39,117 nt of DNA, taken from Pseudomonas syringae. Its GTDB lineage: Bacteria; Pseudomonadota; Gammaproteobacteria; Pseudomonadales; Pseudomonadaceae. The translations under genes and the position numbers were made by a program. Where the stretch lies: assembly GCF_001698815.1 (NCBI RefSeq), contig NZ_LGSI01000053.1, positions 1 to 39,117 of the forward strand, given 5' to 3'. Under the pieces are notes generated by a model. That model did no database searches and had not been told where the DNA came from. It worked only from the letters and a program-made list of their open reading frames with translations. Below are positions 16,524 to 25,508 of this stretch, in pieces. Position 1 is the first letter of the stretch; the number at the start of each line of letters is the position of its first letter.

Positions 16524-17714
16524 TCAGGCAGCCGCAGCTGCCTGAGCGCGTTTCATGCTCAACATCGCCAACACGGCAACCACCGCGACGATGGCGCTGA
16601 ACAACTCGCCGACATGCCGCAGGCCAAACACCGGCACGCTGACGCCTACGGCGATGACCGGCAGCGACATGGAAAAATAAAACACCACGAACAATGCCGA
16701 GCTGACCGCTGCCTTGTGGTGCGCGGGGCTGGCGGCAGTCACTGCGCCCATGCCTGCGCGGAACACCATGCCTTGGCCGATACCGGCCAGCGCGCCGACA
16801 ATCATCAGCAAGCTCAGTTGTTGCGTCGCAATGCTCAAGCCCAGGGTCGCCATGCCCAGGATCAGCCCGGCGCAACCGGTGGTCATGTGTAAACGTGCGG
16901 GCAACCACTGCAGCGCGGCCTGACCCACTACTGACGCAGCGAAGAACGAGCCGACCACCGCACCGATCACCACGCCGTCGGACTGGTCCATCACCTGACG
17001 CATGATCGACGGCACCATGCTGGTAAACAGCCCGGCGACGCTGAATCCGGCCATGCCGGCAATCGCCGCCGGTATGAACATCCCGCGCACGCCCGACGGA
17101 ATCGATGGCCGCATGACCCGCAAGCGTGGCACCGGCGGACGCTCGACGGTTTCCGCAGCCACCGCGATCCCCTGCATCGCAAGCGCCAGACAACCCAGAT
17201 GCAACCAGAACACCAGATGCAACGGCTGCGGCAAGTACTGCGACGTAAGCCCGGCGAGCAAAGGGCCGAGCCCCAGGCCAAACATGTTGGCTGCGGTGGC
17301 AATCAACGTCGCGCGTTTGCTCCAGCTTTTCGGCGCCAGTTCGATAATCGCCACGGTGGCAGTGCCGGTCATGATCCCGGCGGAAAACCCGGAGAACAGC
17401 CGCCCCAGCAGCAAGCCGCCAATGGAATCACAGAGCAGGAAAATCGCCGCGCTGATCGCGCCCATCAGCAAGCCCGCGAACAACATCGGCCGCCGACCAA
17501 TCTGGTCCGACCAACTGCCGACCGCCAGCAGCGCCGCAATAACCCCCAACGCGTAGATGGCAAAAATCAGCGTGACCCAGGTTTCGCCAAAGCCCATTTG
17601 CTGCTGGTAATACACGTACAGCGGCGTGGGCAACGTGGTGCCGATCATGGCGATCAGCAAAGCGCAGGCAACCAGAAAGAAGCCTCTGCGAGAAGGTAAA
17701 TCAGGCTCGGTCAT
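16524..17714 (-). CDS. MFS transporter (drug-efflux-like)
   Basis: Inner-membrane major facilitator permease (396 aa, 12 predicted helices). It shows TTLPTPLYVYYQQQMGF in helix 1, loop motif SWSDQIGRRPMLF, FSGFSAGIMTGTATVAIIEL in helix 4, and GLGLGPLLAGL in helix 5, which resembles the antiporter motif C. This suggests a proton-driven exporter, but no substrate can be named. The ATG at 17714 has GGAC/GGAG upstream. It ends 14 nt from the shared terminator. Upstream lies a truncated Rrf2-type regulator on the same strand with a 118-nt gap. Confidence 0.82.
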   Translation of the reverse strand: MTEPDLPSRRGFFLVACALLIAMIGTTLPTPLYVYYQQQMGFGETWVTLIFAIYALGVIAALLAVGSWSDQIGRRPMLFAGLLMGAISAAIFLLCDSIGGLLLGRLFSGFSAGIMTGTATVAIIELAPKSWSKRATLIATAANMFGLGLGPLLAGLTSQYLPQPLHLVFWLHLGCLALAMQGIAVAAETVERPPVPRLRVMRPSIPSGVRGMFIPAAIAGMAGFSVAGLFTSMVPSIMRQVMDQSDGVVIGAVVGSFFAASVVGQAALQWLPARLHMTTGCAGLILGMATLGLSIATQQLSLLMIVGALAGIGQGMVFRAGMGAVTAASPAHHKAAVSSALFVVFYFSMSLPVIAVGVSVPVFGLRHVGELFSAIVAVVAVLAMLSMKRAQAAAAA

Positions 17715-17832
17715 GCTCCGTCCTCGGTTAAATATCCATTGTGATGAGAACCCGGCGGCTGGGCCGGGCCGACAATAGTAACGAGGGGTTGGATGCAGCG
17801 GCAGGGAAATGTTTCAAATAATTCCCGGAGCG

Positions 17833-18288
17833 TCACTCCGAAATATCGACCAGCGCAATGTTTTGCGGTGCGTCGGGGCTCGCACCTTTGTTGTCCCGAC
17901 GGTCGTTCATCCAGTCATCGACCTGAGCAAAAAATACCGGCGGTGCCTTGCGTCCGAAACGTCGGCCCAGATCCAGAATGGTCTGCTGCGCCAGCGCCTC
18001 TTCCATGCGTTTTTGCGCGACCAGCATCGCGCCGTGAATGCCGCAAGTCCCTTCCGTGGCCCAGCCTGGCGGCTCGCCGCCGAACACCGCGCAACGCCCA
18101 CGAATATCGCGGCATTCAAAAATGGATTTCTTGCCGTCGATGGCCGTGACGATATCCAGCAGGGTGATTTCGTCGGAAGGACGCGCCAGCTTGAATCCAC
18201 CCCGCACGCCTTCGGTGGCGACCACCAGTTTCGCTCTCGCCAGCTTGGTGAAGACCTTCGCCAGGTATTCGTGGGGCACACCGAAGGC
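17833..18288 (-). pseudogene. Rrf2 family regulator, N-terminus lost
   Basis: From FGVPHEYLAKVF to the end this is an Rrf2-type transcription factor: GVRGGFKLARP (wing), ITLLDIVTAIDG, and three cysteines (CRDIRGRC and GTCGIHG) placed as in the iron-sulfur members of the family. The first 35-40 residues, with the usual N-terminal helix and first half of the helix-turn-helix, are missing. The frame stays open upstream to 18441, but that extension (rich in Phe, Leu and Arg) is unlike Rrf2 and lies antisense to a good coding tail on the plus strand. I infer that a deletion joined two genes near 18286. A shortened protein from an internal start would lack a complete DNA-binding domain. Confidence 0.65.
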
Positions 18289-18429
18289 TGGGATCGTCAG
18301 GTCAAATACGTCAAGGAAGAAGGTAAACAGCTCAAGACGCAGATCAACACCCAGTGGATTTACCCGCCAGCAGCCAATCGTGCAGAAGCGCTGGCGGCGG
18401 CTGATCCGTTGATTCCTGTGGTGGCGTAA
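18286..18429 (+). pseudogene. C-terminal remnant of an unidentified gene
   Basis: In the frame closed by TAA at 18427-18429, codon use and composition look authentic for 47 codons: GWDRQVKYVKEEGKQLKTQI, then NTQWIYPP and an Ala-rich tail ending DPLIPVVA. Upstream of 18286 the same frame is only the shadow of the Rrf2 gene. I do not recognise the family. The remnant ends 14 nt before a REP pair that separates it from the convergent DUF3833 gene, a usual REP position between two gene 3' ends. That supports a former full-length gene here. Confidence 0.45.
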
Positions 18430-18442
18430 GCCGCCGCACATC

Positions 18443-18546
18443 CGCTGGAGCGAACGGGCGGCGTTCCGACTTGCCCGCGAAGAACGATAACGCGGGTGGG
18501 ACTGGCAAACCGAGGCGTCTGATTCGCGGGCAAGCCTCGCTCCAAC
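18443..18546. repeat. REP/REPIN pair
   Basis: A degenerate left arm (GGAGCGAAC...TTGCCCGCGAAG, 18443-18482) faces an intact right arm TTCGCGGGCAAGCCTCGCTC (from 18523). The pair lies between the 3' end of the plus-strand remnant and the 3' end of the DUF3833 gene. Confidence 0.8.
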
Positions 18547-18557
18547 AGTGCTAGAGC

Positions 18558-19079
18558 CTACTGCTTACGAAAAAACAACGTCACTTGCCCCAACTCTACC
18601 CCCAGCTTGCTCATGTAGGAGCGATTGGCCAGGGTCTGGTCGTCGAGCAAATACATCCAGTCATCGAAACGTACTTCGTAGGTCTTGCCGTCCACCGGCA
18701 GGTTCAGCACGTAGTTCCAGTGGAAGGTATTGCCGGAAACTTCGCCAAACGCCTCGCCCACCACATCGCTCGCCGTGCCTTTCCACTTGCCCTGCCCGGT
18801 CGGGACCAGCGTCCAGACCCGGGTTTGTTTAGTGCCGTCGCTGTAGTTGAAGGCTTCGTGCATGATCAGCTTGTCGCCTTCACTGCGGCCGTTGATCACC
18901 ACGTGAAAACGCTTGGTCACTTCCCCCGAACGCTTCTGGAAAATCCCTGAAGCCAGGACCTGTCCAGTGAAATAGTCGCGCAGGTCGAGCTTCGGCGTTT
19001 CCTGGCTGTATTGATCGACCTGCACCCCGCTGCAACCCGCCAAACCGATACACAGCATTAAAACGATTCTTTTCAGCAT
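18558..19079 (-). CDS. DUF3833 family lipoprotein
   Basis: Predicted lipoprotein of 173 aa with a short signal peptide and lipobox LAGC (Cys16). The mature part is a beta-rich domain with LDLRDYFTGQVLASGIFQ, FNYSDGTKQTRVW and DDWMYLLDD, which match DUF3833. In many proteobacteria DUF3833 and chalcone-isomerase-like genes are neighbours of cyclopropane-fatty-acid synthase and amine-oxidase genes in stress- or light-induced membrane-lipid operons. Only the first two are present here. It follows the CHI-like gene by 45 nt and is probably co-transcribed with it. Confidence 0.82.
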   Translation of the reverse strand: MLKRIVLMLCIGLAGCSGVQVDQYSQETPKLDLRDYFTGQVLASGIFQKRSGEVTKRFHVVINGRSEGDKLIMHEAFNYSDGTKQTRVWTLVPTGQGKWKGTASDVVGEAFGEVSGNTFHWNYVLNLPVDGKTYEVRFDDWMYLLDDQTLANRSYMSKLGVELGQVTLFFRKQ

Positions 19080-19124
19080 GGTGCTTCCCTTATTTCCAGA
19101 GGCCTTATTTTCAGAGGGCGCAGA

Positions 19125-19643
19125 TCACGGAGCAGCCGTGCCCAACAACTGTTCGCGCAGATTGGAATTGCGGCTGTCAGCGTTCAGCCAGATGGCGAAG
19201 AAAGCCTTGGCAAACGCCGGATCCCGCACGACCTGATGCAACGTGTCGCCAACGTAAAAGCGCGCCTCCTGACCTGGCACATTCACGCCGACGATCCTCG
19301 TACCTTCCTGCACATCGACAAACGCCCGCTGCATCTGCTCTCGCCAGATAACCAACTGCGCAGGGCTGACCTGCGCGCCAGACGTGCGCTTGATCTCATC
19401 GATGCTGGCGTCCACCAGATCCTCGCGGGAAATGGAACGGTGATACGTCAGCTCAAGGGCGAATGGCTTGTCAGTTTGCAGAGGTTTGCTGGTGCTCCAC
19501 ATCCGCGCGGTGTAGATCCTGAAGCCGTACATACGAAACTCACCGCTGCCGACGACTTGCGCATGGGGCAACGCTTCCTGCCAGCCTGCCGCCAGGCTTG
19601 TGCCGCTCAACAACCAGACTAACCACAACCATGGTCGCGTCAT
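19125..19643 (-). CDS. Chalcone-isomerase-like periplasmic protein
   Basis: Secreted protein of 172 aa with a cleavable signal peptide (WLWLVWLLSGTSLAAG) and a bacterial chalcone-isomerase-like domain: EFRMYGFRIYTARMW, FALELTYHRSISREDLVDAS, and DTLHQVVRDPAFAKAFFAIWL near the end. Bacterial members are not known to isomerise chalcones, and a fatty-acid or lipid-binding role is a common guess. The ATG at 19643 is preferred over earlier in-frame starts because GAGG lies 7 nt upstream and the signal peptide begins there. It is first gene of a two-gene unit with the DUF3833 lipoprotein, behind a promoter-like sequence at 19759-19785. Confidence 0.82.
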   Translation of the reverse strand: MTRPWLWLVWLLSGTSLAAGWQEALPHAQVVGSGEFRMYGFRIYTARMWSTSKPLQTDKPFALELTYHRSISREDLVDASIDEIKRTSGAQVSPAQLVIWREQMQRAFVDVQEGTRIVGVNVPGQEARFYVGDTLHQVVRDPAFAKAFFAIWLNADSRNSNLREQLLGTAAP

Positions 19644-19758
19644 GCAAGGCCTCACTGACCGCTGCAACATAAAAACGGGGCACAAAAAAAGGCCAGTAAC
19701 GCGGTGCAAGGCCAAGAGACCACTACAACACCTTGCCACTGACCCAGAAGATTAAAAC

Positions 19759-19785
19759 CTATACGACAAATAGGATCTTGTACAA
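19759..19785 (-). promoter_or_regulatory. Candidate promoter with TTGTACAA palindrome
   Basis: On the minus strand TTGTAC (-35, 19780-19785) and TATAGG (-10, 19759-19764) are separated by 16 nt, about 115 nt upstream of the CHI-like gene. The -35 is embedded in the perfect palindrome TTGTACAA (19778-19785). This resembles promoters controlled by MerR/LitR-type regulators that drive light- or stress-induced lipid and photolyase operons in Pseudomonas. The regulator assignment is from memory and unproven. Confidence 0.45.
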
Positions 19786-19802
19786 TATTAAGTGAAGTTT
19801 AT

Positions 19803-20402
19803 TCAAACACTCGATTGCCCTGCAAAGACCGGCTCACCCAGATTGAGCATCAAACGATTGGCCCAGGCGAAGATTGAAATGGCGTGAATCAGATCCAGCA
19901 CCTCGCCGTCATTCAAGCCTTGATCCCGCAATGGCTGGATGTTGCTCGCGCCCAGCGCACCGGGTTCCAGGGTCAGGTCGATGGCGAACTGGACGATGGC
20001 TTTTTCGCGATCCGTGGTCCCTGCGGTCGCTGGATCAGCAAAAATCTGTGCGATCACATCGTTGCGTTTGGCCAGTTGCTCAAACCGTTGCGCATGCACC
20101 GACGCGCAGTACACGCAGCGATTGATACACGACACCACGGTACTCGCCAATTCCCGCTCGGCACGGGACAAACCGCCCGGCGCGTACATGATGGCGTTGA
20201 AGGCCAGGGAACGCTGACGGAGGATTTCCGGGTCGTGGGCCAGCGTCAGGTAATAGTCGGAAACCTTGCCCTGAGGATGGCTTTCTTCCAGCACCGCCAC
20301 TTGTTCCGGGGTGGCGCTGTCGAGATCGATGGTCGGCAACCAGGCTTTCCAGCCCAGCACTTCGCTGGTGAAGCCGTTGATGCGGATTGGGTCACTCATC
20401 AT
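19803..20402 (-). CDS. Alkylhydroperoxidase-domain protein (Avi_7169-like), AhpD fold
   Basis: Cytoplasmic AhpD/carboxymuconolactone-decarboxylase-fold protein (199 aa) with the peroxidase motif CVYCASVH: Cys96, Cys99 and His103, plus an extra Cys92. This is the redox-active CxxC of AhpD-type enzymes, which reduce peroxides or carry electrons. It resembles, from memory, the uncharacterised Avi_7169 family that occurs with KPN_01854-type ABC binding proteins. It is the last gene of the eight-gene operon. Its start overlaps the stop of the cysteine-free partner (ATGATG, 20399-20402), so the two are translated together and may form a complex. Confidence 0.85.
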   Translation of the reverse strand: MMSDPIRINGFTSEVLGWKAWLPTIDLDSATPEQVAVLEESHPQGKVSDYYLTLAHDPEILRQRSLAFNAIMYAPGGLSRAERELASTVVSCINRCVYCASVHAQRFEQLAKRNDVIAQIFADPATAGTTDREKAIVQFAIDLTLEPGALGASNIQPLRDQGLNDGEVLDLIHAISIFAWANRLMLNLGEPVFAGQSSV

Positions 20403-20926
20403 GCGGCTCCTGGGGACGACAACGCGCTGAGCCCGGCAGCCAGGCGCACTTGATAGGACAGATAGGCGATCAATTGCGCCAGCACGACGATTTCCGCCGT
20501 GGTCAATCCGGCCTGCTGCAAGACCTGCAACGCCTGCTGATCACCTGCTACCGGACTCAGAATCAAGGTCCGGGTAAAACCGAGAATGGCTTGCAGGCGC
20601 GAATCGCCGAGGCTGGCCAGCGCATCGGCATCGATCTGCGCCAATAGCGCCTGATCAATGTTCAGCGCGCTCAGCTGCTCCAGGTAATAGCCGCTCAGCA
20701 CTTCATTCGGGGTCAGACGGCTGGCGTAATACGCCACCAGCAGACGCTCGCTGAGGGACAGGCCGTCCGGTAACTGCGCGCTGAAAAACAGCGCATGGCT
20801 GCCTTGCGTCGCCGAGACGACTTTGTCCCGCGCGTGGCGAACCTGGTGCAGATGGCTGCCGGGCGCGATGCCCAGCAGGCTGTCCAAAGCATCCGGGACG
20901 GCGGTAGGTTCAACGGTGGAGTTCAT
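20399..20926 (-). CDS. CMD-domain protein without cysteines (Avi_7170-like)
   Basis: Helical AhpD/CMD-fold protein of 175 aa with LSLSERLLVAYYASRLT and LTTAEIVVLAQLIAYLSYQV, the helices that flank the active site in the fold. There is no cysteine anywhere in the protein, so the CxxC chemistry of AhpD is impossible. It fits, by memory, the Avi_7170 family that always travels with Avi_7169. A structural or regulatory subunit for the active partner next door is plausible. AGAGGA lies 7 nt before the ATG. It sits 16 nt after the binding-protein gene and overlaps the next gene by 4 nt. Confidence 0.83.
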   Translation of the reverse strand: MNSTVEPTAVPDALDSLLGIAPGSHLHQVRHARDKVVSATQGSHALFFSAQLPDGLSLSERLLVAYYASRLTPNEVLSGYYLEQLSALNIDQALLAQIDADALASLGDSRLQAILGFTRTLILSPVAGDQQALQVLQQAGLTTAEIVVLAQLIAYLSYQVRLAAGLSALSSPGAA

Positions 20927-20942
20927 GGCAAATCCTCTGGAT

Positions 20943-22508
20943 TCAAGGCAGTTCGGTAACCATGGTCGCGGCGGTACGGTCGCTGACCAGTGGTTCGACT
21001 TTCAGGCCTTTGCGGGCCGCCCAGATGTTCTGGTAGTGGAACAGCGGGATGATGCCTACGTCGTCCGCCACGACCCTGGCGGATTCCTGAAGAATCGTGC
21101 GGCGCTTGGCTTCATCGAACTCTGCTGTGGCCTTGACCAGCGCCTGATCGACCAGCGGGTTGCTGTAGTGACCCCAGTTCGAAGCGCCCTGCCCTTTGGC
21201 GCTGTCCACCGTGGTGAGGATGTTGGTCAGCGCGTAGGCGGCCTCGCCCGTGCCGTTGCCCCAGGCAATCACACTGATTGCCAGCTCATTCTTGTTCGCC
21301 TTGCCGGCATAAACTGCCCAAGGCAGCACTTCCAGTTGCACTTTCACACCAATCCGCGACCAGAACTGCGCCACGGCCTGCATGGCTTCCGGCGCTTGCG
21401 GATAGCGATCACCCGGTACATGCACGGTCAGCTGGAAACCCTCGGGGAAACCCGCATCCTTGAGCAACGCCTTGGCCGCCGCCGGATCATAGGCAATGTT
21501 CTTCAGCTCCGGGTTATAGCCAAAGGTATTGGCCGGCATCCATTGGTTGGCCTCGGTCACGGTGCCTTGCATGATGCGTTCGACGATGGCCGGACGGTTG
21601 ATCGCCAGCGACAAGGCCTTGCGCACCCGCACATCGAGCAAGGGGTTTTGCTCAAGGGTCTTGCCAGCGTTGTCACGGATGTATTCGTTGGGCCCGGCGC
21701 GGAAGCTCGGCTGAATCAGCAAGGCGCGCAAGCCGGAATAGGCGTAGACCTTCACGTTCTCGCTCTGGCGCAGGCGTGCTACGTCGGTCGGCGAAACCTT
21801 GTCGATCACGTCCACGTCGCCGGCCAGCAAGGCGGCAGTGCGGCTGGCGGCGTTGGCGATGAAGCGATAATCCACCGAATCCCACAGCGGTTTCTCGCCC
21901 CAGTACTCCTTGTTGCGCTCGAAGATCGTGCGATCACCCGGCACATAGGAAACGAAACGATACGGCCCGGTGCCAACCATGGCTTTGCCGGAGTTGTAAT
22001 CGGCGCTAGCGGCAGTCGCGCCCACGTGACGGCTAACGACATAGATCGAGTCAACATCCGGCAGCAGGTTGGCGTTCGGCGAGCGGGTTTTGATGATCAG
22101 GGTGTGATCGTCATTGGCCTGCACCGATTCCACGGTGCGCATGGCGCCCGCATAAGAAGCCACGGAACCCGGCACGGCGCGGGAACGCTCGAACGAAAAC
22201 ACAAAATCATCGGCGGTCAGCGGCGTACCGTCCTGCCATTTGACGTCATCGCGCAGGGCGAACTCCCAGGTTTTTTCGTCCAGCACTTTCCAGCTCTTGG
22301 CCAGGCCCGGCAGGGTTTTGTCGTCATGGCGGTTAACCAGCGATTCGAAGGCATGCAGCGCCACCGAGCGGTCGCCCGCGTAGTTATTCAACTCAGGGTC
22401 CAGGGACGACACCGGATCGGCGTAACCGATGCGCAAGGTCTGCGCCGAGACACTGCCAGCGGCCAGAATCAGCGCCGAGGCCAGCAGTGAACGAACAAGT
22501 GGTTTCAT
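20943..22508 (-). CDS. ABC transporter periplasmic binding protein (SBP family 5, KPN_01854-like)
   Basis: Periplasmic solute-binding protein of the peptide/nickel/opine class (521 aa). The signal peptide (LLASALILAAGSVSA) is of the Sec type without a lipobox, followed by TLRIGYADPVSSLDP, the usual start of mature family-5 proteins. Further signatures are LAKSWKVLDEKTWEFALRDD, VKWQDGTPLTADDFVFSFER and NPLLDVRVRKALSLAINR. It would deliver ligand to the two permeases encoded upstream. The ligand is unknown: a dipeptide, an opine-like or another modified small molecule. AAGGA precedes the ATG by 9 nt. A 57-nt gap separates it from the upstream ATPase gene, the longest in the operon. Confidence 0.9.
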   Translation of the reverse strand: MKPLVRSLLASALILAAGSVSAQTLRIGYADPVSSLDPELNNYAGDRSVALHAFESLVNRHDDKTLPGLAKSWKVLDEKTWEFALRDDVKWQDGTPLTADDFVFSFERSRAVPGSVASYAGAMRTVESVQANDDHTLIIKTRSPNANLLPDVDSIYVVSRHVGATAASADYNSGKAMVGTGPYRFVSYVPGDRTIFERNKEYWGEKPLWDSVDYRFIANAASRTAALLAGDVDVIDKVSPTDVARLRQSENVKVYAYSGLRALLIQPSFRAGPNEYIRDNAGKTLEQNPLLDVRVRKALSLAINRPAIVERIMQGTVTEANQWMPANTFGYNPELKNIAYDPAAAKALLKDAGFPEGFQLTVHVPGDRYPQAPEAMQAVAQFWSRIGVKVQLEVLPWAVYAGKANKNELAISVIAWGNGTGEAAYALTNILTTVDSAKGQGASNWGHYSNPLVDQALVKATAEFDEAKRRTILQESARVVADDVGIIPLFHYQNIWAARKGLKVEPLVSDRTAATMVTELP

Positions 22509-22565
22509 GGGTTATTTCCTTGTACGCAATGGCAATGAGCGTGACGGGCGACGATGCGCGCCCGT

Positions 22566-23568
<1,003 letters not shown>

Positions 23569-23579
<11 letters not shown>

Positions 23580-24582
23580 CGGCGGCTCCCGGGTGAAAAC
23601 AGCGGACCCAGCGGCCCGGTGCGATTTCTTGATTGGGCGGCTCCTGCGCGCAGATCTCCGAAGCCCTGCTGCAGCGTGCGGCAAAGGCGCAGCCGGCAGG
23701 CATCGACAACAGATCAGGCGCCATGCCTGGAATCTGCCGCAACCGCTGACCGCGCTTGTTGCGGCTCGGCAGGCTGTCGATCAAGCCTTGGGTATACGGA
23801 TGCTGCGGGGAATCCAGCACCGCCGCGACGCTGCCCTGCTCGACAATGCGTCCGGCGTACATCACTGCGATGTCATCGGCCAGCCCGGCAACCACTGACA
23901 AGTCATGAGTAATCCAGATCAGCGAAGTGTTCTGTTGGCGCACCAGTTTCTGCACTTCACTGAGAATCTGCGCCTGAATCGTCACGTCCAGCGCCGTGGT
24001 CGGTTCGTCGGCAATGATCAGGTCCGGCGAATGCAGCAACGCGATGGCAATCGCCACCCGCTGGCGCATGCCGCCGGACAATTGATGCGGATAGGCGCGC
24101 AAACGTTCGTCAGGGCTGGCGATGCCCAGCAACGCCAGCGTGCGGCTGGCATGCGCGCGGGCTTCGGCGCGACTGAGCGGTTGATGCGCGCGAACGGCTT
24201 CGATCATCTGCGTGTCGATGCGCAACACCGGATTGAGCGTCATCATCGGGTCCTGGAAGATCATCGCGATGCGATTACCTTGCAGGTTGCGCAGCTCCTT
24301 GGGCGACAGCAGCGTCAGGTCACGGCCCTGAAACAGCACTTGCCCGCCACTGATCCGCCCCGGTTCGTCGACCAGACCGAGGATGGAAAAACCGGTCACC
24401 GACTTGCCCGATCCCGACTCGCCCACCAGGCCGAGAATCCGCCCCGGCTGAATGCTCAGGGACACATCGCGTACCGCAGGCAACACCCCGGCGCGGGTAT
24501 AAAACGAGGTGCACAGGCCGCGCACATCCAGCGTCGGTTGCTCGGCAGACGGCCGTTCGAAAGAGCTTAACGGCGCGCTCAT
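23569..24582 (-). CDS. ABC transporter ATPase, oligopeptide type (DppD-like)
   Basis: First of two nucleotide-binding subunits (337 aa). Walker A is GESGSGKS (54-61), the signature is LSGGMRQR (168-175), Walker B is LIIADEPTTALD, and the H-loop is WITHDLSVV. The C-terminal oligopeptide-transporter extension has CAFAARCSRASEIC. The ATG at 24582 overlaps the permease stop (ATGA). Longer in-frame sequence upstream is a shadow of the permease gene. Pairs with the DppF-like subunit downstream. Confidence 0.9.
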
Positions 24583-25508
24583 CGCTGCAACCTCGGGTTG
24601 AGAACATCGCGCAGGCGATCGCCCACCAGATTGATCGCAACAATGGTGATCAACAGCGCCAACCCCGGAAAGAAGCTGATCCAGTATTCGTCGCTGAGCA
24701 TGTATTGAAAGCCGTTGGCGATGAGCAAGCCCAGGGACGGCTCGGTGATCGGCACGCCAAGGCCAAGGAACGACAGCGTCGCTTCCAGAGTGATGGCCCG
24801 GGCGATCTGCAACGCGCCGATGACGATCAGCGGCGGCAGGCAATTGGGCAGAATGTGCCCGACCACGATGCGCCACGGCCCGATACCCTGCCCGCGTGCG
24901 GCGTCGACATATTCACGACGGCTTTCCGTCAGGGCCTGACCACGGGCAGTGCGCGCGTAGTACGCCCATTCCAGTACCACCAGCGTCAGCATCACATTGC
25001 CGACGCCCTTGCCCAGCCAGGCGAGAATCATCAGCGCCATGAGAATTACCGGGAACGACAACAGCAAATCCACCAGACGCATCAGCAACGCATCGACCCA
25101 ACCGCCTGCGTAGGCCGACAACAAGCCAAGCAGGGTGCCAATCACGGCGGCGATCAGCGCCGAACCGATCCCCACCCACAGGCTGATGCGCAACCCGTAA
25201 ATGATCGCCGAAAGCAAATCGCGGCCTTGACCATCGGTGCCCAGCCAATAGGTGTAGCCACCGTCGACATTCGCCGTGCCGGGCGGCAGGCGCGCGTCGA
25301 GCACGTTGAGCTGCATCAAGTCATAAGGGTTCTGGAACACGATCCACGGCGCCAACACGGCAACCAGCACGATGACCAGCAACAGCACCAGACCAACGAT
25401 CGCCGTGGTCGAGCCTTTGAACTCAGCAACCCCGCGTTGCCATGGCGACTGCGCCTTGAAAGTTGGTTTGGCGGGCGCCTTGGTGGCTGCCATAGAAACC
25501 TCGCTCAT
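24579..25508 (-). CDS. ABC transporter permease (DppC-like)
   Basis: Inner-membrane permease of the DppC/OppC class (309 aa, about six helices). An N-terminal cytoplasmic tail leads to TM1 (AIVGLVLLLVIVLVAVLAPW). It has TDGQGRDLLSAIIYGLRISL in the periplasmic part, and the EAA loop near EYVDAARGQGIGPWRIVVGH that docks onto the ATPases. The start at 25508 overlaps the preceding permease stop by 4 nt and has GAGGTGAGG upstream. A second ATG at 25493 is possible. Confidence 0.9.
   Translation of the reverse strand: MSEVSMAATKAPAKPTFKAQSPWQRGVAEFKGSTTAIVGLVLLLVIVLVAVLAPWIVFQNPYDLMQLNVLDARLPPGTANVDGGYTYWLGTDGQGRDLLSAIIYGLRISLWVGIGSALIAAVIGTLLGLLSAYAGGWVDALLMRLVDLLLSFPVILMALMILAWLGKGVGNVMLTLVVLEWAYYARTARGQALTESRREYVDAARGQGIGPWRIVVGHILPNCLPPLIVIGALQIARAITLEATLSFLGLGVPITEPSLGLLIANGFQYMLSDEYWISFFPGLALLITIVAINLVGDRLRDVLNPRLQR

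Noticed and set aside
17826..17840. CGGAG-CGTCA-CTCCG at the Rrf2 3' end as a terminator
   Set aside because: The 5-bp stem overlaps the coding end and has no T-run right after it, so it may be chance.
19686..19715. GGCC...GGCC followed by seven T on the minus strand as a terminator
   Set aside because: The stem is only 4 bp with a loop of about 15 nt, too weak to call. It also lies inside the probable leader of the CHI-like gene.
20823..22490. A 555-codon plus-strand frame opposite the binding-protein gene
   Set aside because: Antisense shadow of a conserved family-5 binding protein; no start signal and no recognisable motif.
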